From contig DIUH01000340.1 of NCBI GenBank assembly GCA_002428205.1, forward strand, positions 7,390-12,608: a DNA stretch of 5,219 bases, written 5' to 3'. The notes beneath the pieces are model-generated. The model was not told where the DNA came from. It searched no databases and saw only the letters and a list, made by a program, of their open reading frames with translations. Positions 1 to 5,219 of this stretch are shown piece after piece; the stretch's first letter is position 1; every line of letters begins with the position of its first letter. The position numbers and the translations under genes were made by a program. Source of the DNA: Planctomycetaceae bacterium UBA6163 (GTDB taxonomy: Bacteria; Planctomycetota; Planctomycetia; Pirellulales; Pirellulaceae).

Positions 1-24
1 CCTCGCCCTCACCCTCGCCCTCAA
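1..24. repeat. 12-nt tandem repeat (two copies) at window edge
   Basis: CCTCGCCCTCAC at 1-12 is followed directly by CCTCGCCCTCAA at 13-24, matching at 11 of 12 positions. Each copy is itself two CCTCRC-like hexamers, so the tract has a period of 6 as well as 12. It sits 10 bases before the cstA start codon and may continue to the left of the window. Read in the cstA frame it is open and would encode alternating Leu with Ala or Thr. Its function is unknown; it could be a slippage-prone microsatellite or the end of a longer intergenic repeat. Confidence 0.6.
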
Positions 25-34
25 TCGATTCACA

Positions 35-1900
35 ATGAGTACCCTTTGGGTCGCGCTTTTATCCTTGTCCGGATTCATCATTGCCTACCACACCTACGGT
101 CGCTGGGTTTCAAAGAAACTTTATCGAGTCGATGCATCGTCGCTCGTCCCTAGCAAGGAGTTGCGTGACGACATCGATTATGTGCCGACGCGCCGATCAG
201 TGATCTTTGGCCACCACTTCACCAGCATCGCGGGCACCGGTCCGATTGTTGGTCCAGCGATCGCTGTCTTTTGGGGGTGGTTGCCGGCGGTACTGTGGGT
301 CGTTTTCGGTTCCATCCTGATCGGGGCGGTTCATGATTTGTCCGCACTGATCATTTCGCTGCGGTCGCGTGGGGAAACGATCGGTCAATCCGCCGGTCGA
401 TTGATCTCACCTCGGGCCAGGATCATCTTCTTAGTCGTTTTAGCCCTGGCATTGTCGGTTGTGTTGGCCATCTTCGGTCTTGTGATTGCCAACATCTTTG
501 CGCTTTATCCTGAATCCGTTCTAAGTGTATGGATGGGCATGCCGGTGGCCATCGTCATCGGGCTTTGGGTCTATCGCTGGGGTGGCGGATTGCTGGCACC
601 CAGCCTGTTCGGTTTAGCGATTTTATATGCTTGCGTTTACATCGGTGCGTACCACTTGCCGATCGACTTGGCGACAAGGTTGTCGGCGGACAATGTTTGG
701 ATGACGCCGGTTGTCGTTTGGACATTCCTTCTACTGATCTATGCGGCAGCTGCGTCGGTATTGCCGGTTTGGTTGCTGTTGCAACCGCGCGACTATATCA
801 ACAGCCATCAACTGTTTGTGGCACTGGGATTATTAATTGTTGGCTTGGCCGTTGCATCGATAACCGGCCAAGCCGATTTAGCCGCATCGGCTCCAGCGAT
901 CGCTCAGGACATTCCGGCCGATGCGCCACCGATTTTACCTTTCCTGTTTATTACAATTGCCTGCGGCGCGTGCAGCGGATTTCATTGTTTGGTCAGCTCG
1001 GGGACGACTAGCAAACAATTAGCTTGTGAAACCGATGCCCAAGCGGTCGGCTATGGCGGCATGTTGTTAGAAGGTGCACTTGCGGTACTGGTGATCCTGG
1101 CTTGTTGCGCCGGTGTCGGGATGGGAAGGATCGAAAAGTCGGTCGGCACCGACGGGATCGCTCAATATTCACAGATCGAATCGGTCGAAGGGGGCGACCG
1201 TGCCGCTTGGACCGCTTATTACCGGGCACCCAAAGCGGATGGAACTCCCGGCGACTGGAAATCTCATAACTTGCAACGACAACTCGGTGCATTCATTGAT
1301 GGTGGCGCGAACTTTTTATCGACAATCGGCATGCCGCTGAAAATGGGCATTGCGATCATGGCTGTTTTGGTTGCGTGCTTTGCCGCCACGACGCTTGATA
1401 CGGCGGCACGTCTAAATCGATACGTGTTGCAAGAATTGGCAGACTCGGTCGGCATCACACCGATGAAAAATCGGTTTGTGGCGACTGTGGTAGCCGTAGG
1501 GATCAGCGGTGCGATTGCGTTGTTGGCCGGCGAGAAGCCTGGAACGGGTGGCCTGATCCTGTGGCCGCTATTCGGAGCCACAAATCAATTGTTGGCCGGT
1601 TTGGCGCTCATGGTCGCGACGTTTTACCTTGCCCGACGCAGCCGATCGGTCGCAATCGTCGCTATTCCGATGATGCTGATGATGGTCATGCCCGCATGGG
1701 CAATGACCTATGACTTGATGGTCAATTGGATTCCCGCCCGCAAATACACGTTGATCGCATTCGGCTTTACGATCTTAGGGCTACAGGCTTGGATGATCGT
1801 TGAAGGCGTCGTACTTTACCGTAAAATTCGCGGCGTCGAAGAACCGCGAGCCGAATTGCCCCGCGGGTTTAAGAAGCCGGCGCTGGCCAGCGGCAGTTAA
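35..1900 (+). CDS. cstA: CstA-family carbon starvation protein / pyruvate-peptide transporter
   Basis: A 621-residue inner-membrane protein. Characterised CstA-family members (E. coli CstA and BtsT) take up pyruvate and have been linked to peptide uptake during carbon starvation; the substrate here is inferred only from family. The N-terminal family block is clear: PSKELRDDIDYVPTRR at about 39-54, then GHHFTSIAGTGPIVGPA at 59-75, then HDLSALIISLRSRG near 100-113. Further family signatures are SGFHCLVSSGTTSKQL at 314-329, GYGGMLLEGALAV at 339-351, and LFGATNQLLAGLAL at 512-525. About 15 hydrophobic stretches run through the protein. A polar segment at roughly 365-425 forms a soluble loop between two of them. 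E. coli CstA is longer (about 700 residues), so this is a shorter, intact form. The ATG at 35 places the first membrane segment at residues 3-20, as expected. No Shine-Dalgarno is visible, and the frame stays open to the window edge, so a slightly earlier start cannot be excluded. No YbdD/YjiX-type partner gene lies immediately downstream. Confidence 0.93.
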   Translation: MSTLWVALLSLSGFIIAYHTYGRWVSKKLYRVDASSLVPSKELRDDIDYVPTRRSVIFGHHFTSIAGTGPIVGPAIAVFWGWLPAVLWVVFGSILIGAVHDLSALIISLRSRGETIGQSAGRLISPRARIIFLVVLALALSVVLAIFGLVIANIFALYPESVLSVWMGMPVAIVIGLWVYRWGGGLLAPSLFGLAILYACVYIGAYHLPIDLATRLSADNVWMTPVVVWTFLLLIYAAAASVLPVWLLLQPRDYINSHQLFVALGLLIVGLAVASITGQADLAASAPAIAQDIPADAPPILPFLFITIACGACSGFHCLVSSGTTSKQLACETDAQAVGYGGMLLEGALAVLVILACCAGVGMGRIEKSVGTDGIAQYSQIESVEGGDRAAWTAYYRAPKADGTPGDWKSHNLQRQLGAFIDGGANFLSTIGMPLKMGIAIMAVLVACFAATTLDTAARLNRYVLQELADSVGITPMKNRFVATVVAVGISGAIALLAGEKPGTGGLILWPLFGATNQLLAGLALMVATFYLARRSRSVAIVAIPMMLMMVMPAWAMTYDLMVNWIPARKYTLIAFGFTILGLQAWMIVEGVVLYRKIRGVEEPRAELPRGFKKPALASGS

Positions 1901-1951
1901 CGGCCCAGCCACGGCATCGAATCGGGAACGATGCGGTTTCGAACCGGTTCG
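1881..1951. repeat. Cluster of palindromes at the convergent gene ends
   Basis: Several inverted repeats lie within 71 bases around the cstA and lipoprotein stop codons. CGCTGGCCAGCG at 1881-1892 is a perfect 12-nt palindrome. GCATCG at 1914-1919 pairs with CGATGC at 1929-1934 around a 9-nt loop. CGGTT at 1934-1938 pairs with AACCG at 1942-1946. CGAACCGGTTCG at 1940-1951 is another perfect 12-nt palindrome. The first is inside the cstA C-terminal codons; the others are inside the lipoprotein C-terminal codons. The position would suit a bidirectional transcription end, but there is no U-tract, so a canonical intrinsic terminator is not supported. Chance in GC-rich coding DNA remains possible. 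Confidence 0.35.
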
Positions 1952-2154
1952 GGCAAGGGGTTCTGATAGGACGGTGGCCTCGCACCCGCTTCATACGGGC
2001 CGATGTCGTTCTGGGGATACGGGTCGTGGATCACCGCGCTGGCTTGTTGTTGCTGCAGAGGTCCGGGGGGACCGAACATATGGTGGCCGCGGCATCCGAC
2101 CAAGCACGATGTTGCCAACGCGAGGGTCAACGTGGCGAGGGATTGACGATTCAT
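1897..2154 (-). CDS. Small proline-rich secreted lipoprotein, function unknown
   Basis: An 85-residue protein starting MNRQSLATLTL. Residues 1-20 form a lipoprotein signal peptide: Asn, Arg and Gln after the start Met, a hydrophobic core, then the lipobox LVGC with the lipidated Cys at 21. The mature part is only about 65 residues: a Gly/Pro-rich stretch (FGPPGP), four consecutive Gln, then HDPYPQNDIGPYEAGARPP and a C-terminus rich in Pro and Arg ending PWLGR. No enzyme motif is seen. From memory, small lipoproteins with similar HDPY and GARP segments occur in Pirellulaceae, annotated only as membrane or secreted proteins; I could not check this. The frame extends upstream to an ATG at 2217, giving 106 residues, but that would put 21 polar residues before the signal peptide. 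The start at 2154 is therefore preferred, with a weak AAGAAAG about 10 bases upstream. The stop overlaps the cstA stop as TTAA, so the genes are strictly convergent. Confidence 0.72.
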   Translation of the reverse strand: MNRQSLATLTLALATSCLVGCRGHHMFGPPGPLQQQQASAVIHDPYPQNDIGPYEAGARPPSYQNPLPEPVRNRIVPDSMPWLGR

Positions 2155-2526
2155 ATCGTTGGCTTTCTTGGTTCGGATTGCTTTCCGGGGGGAGGGTACC
2201 AGTTTGATCGCGTGCAAGCCAAGAGAGATTCGGCCACAGCGATGGACTGGTTAATTGCTACATCGAATCGCCAGCAACCGCCGTCTGAGCCGATTCAGCC
2301 AGGATGGCATAGATCGGACGGCTGTGGGTTGCGAATGGCGGGATCGAATCGGTGCGTCCGAATGAATGGACCAAAGCAAGCGACCGGTCCGTGATTGGCG
2401 ACTTGTAACCCGGTTAATCGCACACTGGCGGCAACTACCCCACCGACTCACGCGATGCCGATTTCTTGACTATCATTTACCTCCTCGTCACAAACCGACC
2501 GCGTCTCCCAAAACAGGCAACTCGCC
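2155..2526. other. 372-bp divergent intergenic region, no gene recognised
   Basis: This gap separates the start codons of the minus-strand lipoprotein and the plus-strand sulfatase, so it should hold promoters for both. The open frames crossing it (for example a minus-strand one at 2251-2451) encode Arg-, Ser- and Cys-rich sequences without family resemblance, signal peptide or coherent composition, and are judged spurious. Two weak inverted repeats are present: CGGACG at 2315-2320 with CGTCCG at 2355-2360, and GGACC at 2368-2372 with GGTCC at 2386-2390. No riboswitch, tRNA or convincing terminator could be identified. Confidence 0.6.
2462..2479 (+). promoter_or_regulatory. Weak promoter candidate for the sulfatase-pdxA pair
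   Basis: This is an AT-rich patch about 50 bases before the sulfatase start. It contains TATCAT at 2471-2476, a 5/6 match to the sigma-70 -10 hexamer, but without a good -35 at 17 bases upstream. It also contains TTGACT at 2466-2471, a 5/6 match to a -35, but the hexamer 17 bases downstream (CACAAA) is poor. The two readings exclude each other. Planctomycete promoters often depart from the E. coli consensus, so this is only a location guess. Confidence 0.18.
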
Positions 2527-4158
2527 ATGCGTCGCTCGCCCAAACGGAAATTGTCGTTATCGTGGTTGATCATTCCGATGTTTATGGTGATAGCCACGCC
2601 AGCGTTTGCCCAGGAATCAAAGCTGGAAAAAACGGACGGCCAGGCACCGCCGATGAATGTCGTATTCATTTTGGTGGACGATCTTGGCAAACACGATCTG
2701 TCGATCGAAGGGAGCACTTTTTACGAAACTCCAAGAATCGATGCCTTGGCACGACGATCGATGCGGTTTCATCAAGGGTATGCCTGCTGCCAAGTTTGCA
2801 GCCCATCGAGAGCGAGCATCATGCTCGGCCAATTTCCTGCTCGGCACGGAATCACCGATTGGATCGGCGCCGCGGTCGGCACGGCCTGGAACCGCGACGA
2901 TCGACTGTTGCCGGCCGAATATGTCAGGCAATTGCCGCTGGAACAAACCACGATGCCAGAGGCCTTTCGTGCGGCGAAGTACAAAACGTTTTTTGCTGGC
3001 AAGTGGCACTTGGGTGGTGACGGATCGCTACCCGAAGATCACGGATTTGATATCAACATCGGCGGCCATCACCGCGGATCGCCTCCCGGCGGATTTTTCA
3101 GCCCCTATCAGAATCCCAAAATGACAGATGGCCCCGATGGCGAATCGCTGACGTTACGATTGGCCGACGAAACCGCGGCCTTTATTCGATCGCAGCAGCG
3201 CGATCAGCCGTTCTTTGCGATGCTGTCGTTCTACGCCGTCCACGCGCCGGTTCAGACCACTCAAGAACTATGGCAAAAGTACCGTGACAAGGCTGCCAAG
3301 ATGCCGGCGTTCCAATCACGTTTTGAATTCGATCGCACGATGCCAGTGCGCATGGTGCAGGATCATCCGGTATATGCCGGTATGATCGAAACGATGGATA
3401 ACGCGGTAGGCCGAGTGATGGCGGCGATCGAGGCGCAAGGGATCGCCGATCGTACGATCGTTGTGTTCACGTCGGACAACGGCGGGGTCGCATCGGGTGA
3501 CGCGTTTGCGACCAGCAACCTGCCGCTGCGAACCGGCAAGGGACGGCAGTGGGAAGGCGGTATTCGTGTGCCTTACTACATCCATGTGCCCGGAATGACC
3601 GACCAAGGGCTTGAAAGCAATGTTCCGGTGACCGGCGCGGACTTTTATCCGACGTTGATCGATTTGGTCGGTTTGCCACTTCGCAACGAACAACACCAGG
3701 ACGGACAAAGTTTGGTGCCGCTGATGAAAAGCAACGCCGAAGCGATTGCTGCTGGCAATGACAGACCATTGATTTGGCACTACCCTCACTATGGCAATCA
3801 AGGGGGCGAACCGAGCGGTATCTATCGCCAGGGGCCATGGAAATTGATCCATTATTATGAAGACGGCCGAAGCGAACTTTATAACCTAGAATCCGATCTG
3901 GGTGAGCGGAACGATTTGGCGACGGCGGAACCGAATCGCGCATCGCTGATGAAGGCAAAGCTAGAAGAGTTTCTAAACAGCGTCGGAGCAAAGTTTCCAA
4001 GCCCCGACGACCGATTCACCGACGCCGCGGCGACCGCAAAGCTGAAGCGATTCCGCGAAAAGGTCTTGCCCCAGTTGGAAACTCAACATGCAAACTTTTT
4101 AAAGCCTGATTTTCAACCCAACAAAGACTGGTGGGGCAGCGCCCCGAAACCCAAATGA
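2527..4158 (+). CDS. Secreted formylglycine-dependent sulfatase (S1 family)
   Basis: A 543-residue exported sulfatase that hydrolyses sulfate esters, probably on a sulfated polysaccharide outside the cytoplasm; the substrate cannot be read from sequence. A Sec signal peptide occupies residues 1-28: five basic residues in the first eight, a hydrophobic core, then AFA before Gln29. The catalytic domain begins at about 44 with NVVFILVDDLG, giving metal ligands Asp51 and Asp52. CSPSR at 91-95 matches the CxPxR signature in which Cys91 becomes formylglycine. Further active-site residues by family analogy are Arg95, Lys159 and His161 (GKWHLGG), His239 (HAP), Asp317 and Asn318 (TSDNGG), and Lys338 (TGKGRQWEGGIRVP). 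The C-terminal subdomain carries the usual GPWKLIHYYEDGRSELYNLESD pattern at about 436-457, in which Gly-Pro-Trp-Lys-Leu-Ile and Glu-Leu-Tyr-Asn-Leu are the key parts. All catalytic residues are present, so it should be active if a formylglycine-generating enzyme is encoded elsewhere. The signal peptide directly after ATG 2527 fixes the start; the Shine-Dalgarno is weak. Its stop overlaps the pdxA start. Confidence 0.93.
   Translation: MRRSPKRKLSLSWLIIPMFMVIATPAFAQESKLEKTDGQAPPMNVVFILVDDLGKHDLSIEGSTFYETPRIDALARRSMRFHQGYACCQVCSPSRASIMLGQFPARHGITDWIGAAVGTAWNRDDRLLPAEYVRQLPLEQTTMPEAFRAAKYKTFFAGKWHLGGDGSLPEDHGFDINIGGHHRGSPPGGFFSPYQNPKMTDGPDGESLTLRLADETAAFIRSQQRDQPFFAMLSFYAVHAPVQTTQELWQKYRDKAAKMPAFQSRFEFDRTMPVRMVQDHPVYAGMIETMDNAVGRVMAAIEAQGIADRTIVVFTSDNGGVASGDAFATSNLPLRTGKGRQWEGGIRVPYYIHVPGMTDQGLESNVPVTGADFYPTLIDLVGLPLRNEQHQDGQSLVPLMKSNAEAIAAGNDRPLIWHYPHYGNQGGEPSGIYRQGPWKLIHYYEDGRSELYNLESDLGERNDLATAEPNRASLMKAKLEEFLNSVGAKFPSPDDRFTDAAATAKLKRFREKVLPQLETQHANFLKPDFQPNKDWWGSAPKPK
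3447..3460. repeat. 14-nt perfect palindrome inside the sulfatase gene
   Basis: CGATCGTACGATCG reads identically on both strands and contains two CGATCG hexamers back to back. It encodes part of the segment just before the TSDNGG motif. It is probably a by-product of the general CGATCG enrichment in this window rather than an operator, since it lies deep in coding sequence. Confidence 0.4.
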
Positions 4159-5195
4159 GCCGAGTATCGACACGTAAGCGAATCGGAATATCGATCGGCG
4201 ACCCTGCGGGTATCGGACCGGAATTGGCGCTGCGTGCCGCAACTCGGATTGACGACTTCCCGGACGTCGATCTGGTATTGATCGGCGATGCGGCGCTGCT
4301 GCGACGCGTCGCGTCGGAGGTCGGATTGCCGCTGCGGGCGACCCAGTGGGTCGATGGTTGGGATCAGGTTGCTGCCAACGGAACCAAACACGAGACCACG
4401 AGTCAGGGGCATGTCAGTGTCTTTTCGGCGGGCGATTTGAATGCCGATACGGTGATTCCTGGGCAATGGACCGCGATGACAGGCGCGGCATCGTATCGCT
4501 GGGTATGTGTGGCGGCGAAGGCCGCAATGGATGGTCACCTGGACGCGATGGTCACCGGTCCGATCCAGAAGGAGGCTTGGCATGCGGCGGGCATTGATTA
4601 CCCAGGGCACACCGAATTGCTGGCCGACCTAACGTCCTGTTCGCGAGTAAGGATGATGCTGACCAGCGATGAACTCAGTTGTGTGCTCGCCACGGTTCAT
4701 ATTCCGCTTGTTGATGTCGCAGCACATTTATCCAGTGATGATGTTTATGAAGCGATCGAGCTGGGCGTGATCGCAGTGGAAAAGAAATGTCGACGTAAGT
4801 TCAATGCCGCGCCGCGAGTGACGGTCTGTGGTTTGAATCCACATGCTGGTGAACACGGATTGATGAGCCACCAGGAGGAGGAGCAGATCATAGCGCCAGC
4901 GATCCTGCGAGCAAAGGCTGCGGGTTATGATGTGACTGGCCCACTTTCCCCCGACACGGCTTTTGTCCCGGCGCGTCGAAAAATAACAGATGTTTATGTT
5001 TGCATGTATCACGACCAGGGATTGATCCCACTAAAGGCACTATCATTTGACGATGCGGTCAACGTTACTCTAGGTTTATCCATCGTGCGAACCTCGGTCG
5101 ATCATGGCACCGCGATGGATATCGCCTGGACCGGCAAGGCGAGCGAATCGAGTCTTATGGCGGCGATTCGGATGGCGAGCGAGTTGGTTAAGTAA
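4155..5195 (+). CDS. pdxA: 4-hydroxythreonine-4-phosphate dehydrogenase (PdxA family)
   Basis: A 346-residue cytoplasmic enzyme, close to the usual length (E. coli PdxA is 329). The family reaction is NAD-dependent oxidation of 4-phosphooxy-L-threonine, with decarboxylation to 3-amino-1-hydroxyacetone 1-phosphate, in the DXP-dependent pyridoxal phosphate pathway. Family motifs run in order: GISIGDPAGIGPELALRA at 11-28, TGPIQK at 134-139, GHTE at 151-154, VHIPL at 181-185, GLNPHAGE at 226-233, YHDQG at 285-289, NVTLGL at 303-308, and VRTSVDHGTA at 311-320. By position against E. coli, the metal ligands are His182, His230 and His286. Substrate contacts are His152, Thr153, Lys294, Asn303 and Arg312. 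Every key residue is kept, so the gene appears intact. ATG 4155 is chosen because it forms an ATGA overlap with the sulfatase stop and places the Rossmann-like start at residue 10. The upstream in-frame GTG at 4131 would add eight unlikely residues. Translation is probably coupled to the sulfatase. A PdxA2-type role (4-phospho-threonate or -erythronate oxidation) cannot be excluded, but no DUF1537 kinase gene is adjacent in the window. Confidence 0.92.
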   Translation: MSRVSTRKRIGISIGDPAGIGPELALRAATRIDDFPDVDLVLIGDAALLRRVASEVGLPLRATQWVDGWDQVAANGTKHETTSQGHVSVFSAGDLNADTVIPGQWTAMTGAASYRWVCVAAKAAMDGHLDAMVTGPIQKEAWHAAGIDYPGHTELLADLTSCSRVRMMLTSDELSCVLATVHIPLVDVAAHLSSDDVYEAIELGVIAVEKKCRRKFNAAPRVTVCGLNPHAGEHGLMSHQEEEQIIAPAILRAKAAGYDVTGPLSPDTAFVPARRKITDVYVCMYHDQGLIPLKALSFDDAVNVTLGLSIVRTSVDHGTAMDIAWTGKASESSLMAAIRMASELVK

Positions 5196-5219
5196 ATCTA
5201 CGACATACATCGTGGCTTA

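Noticed and set aside
2155..2217. Longer 106-residue version of the lipoprotein starting at 2217
   Set aside because: It would place 21 polar and basic residues before the signal peptide, whereas a start at 2154 gives a standard short n-region and lipobox.
2270..2302. Possible minus-strand promoter for the lipoprotein (TTGCTG, 17-base spacer, TTAACC)
   Set aside because: The -10 element matches only 2 of 6 consensus bases, so this is no better than chance.
2251..2451. Minus-strand 66-codon open frame in the divergent gap
   Set aside because: It is rich in Arg, Ser and Cys, with no recognisable start signal, signal peptide or family motif. A second gene upstream of the lipoprotein is not supported.
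3316..3852. Minus-strand open frame of 178 codons antisense to the sulfatase, with another at 3467-4000
   Set aside because: Both lie wholly inside the sulfatase gene, whose motifs are unmistakable. Their translations are rich in Arg, His and Pro with no family resemblance, typical of antisense shadows in moderately GC-rich coding DNA.
4131..4154. Alternative pdxA start at GTG 4131
   Set aside because: It adds eight residues not expected before the conserved N-terminal strand and loses the precise ATGA overlap with the sulfatase stop.
4113..4610. Minus-strand open frame of 165 codons across the sulfatase-pdxA junction
   Set aside because: It is antisense to two well-supported genes, has Arg-rich composition and shows no domain or signal peptide.

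Overview
The window looks like ordinary chromosome from a planctomycete of the Pirellulaceae type (Rhodopirellula and relatives). This is an inference. It rests on the moderate GC content (mid-50s by eye, not counted), poor or absent Shine-Dalgarno sequences, a secreted formylglycine sulfatase, a very small proline-rich lipoprotein of a kind common in that group, and many CGATCG hexamers. No rRNA, tRNA, CRISPR array, transposase or other mobile element is visible.

Layout, left to right. Bases 1-24 hold a short 12-nt tandem repeat. Next is a complete plus-strand gene for a CstA-family membrane transporter (35-1900). A minus-strand gene for an 85-residue lipoprotein (1897-2154) faces it tail to tail, and the two stop codons share the palindrome TTAA. 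A 372-bp divergent gap (2155-2526) contains no convincing gene and only a weak promoter candidate. A plus-strand pair follows: an exported sulfatase (2527-4158) and a PdxA-family dehydrogenase (4155-5195), joined by an ATGA overlap. The last 24 bases are non-coding as far as can be seen.

The genes do not form an obvious single pathway. CstA would import small carbon compounds (pyruvate or peptides in characterised homologues). The sulfatase would strip sulfate esters from an external substrate, probably a polysaccharide. PdxA would make a vitamin B6 precursor in the cytoplasm. The only close physical link is the translationally coupled sulfatase-pdxA pair, whose functional logic is unclear. 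I see no clear new multi-gene system. The items most worth a second look are the small lipoprotein, the sulfatase-pdxA coupling, the palindrome cluster at the convergent gene ends, and the CGATCG excess.
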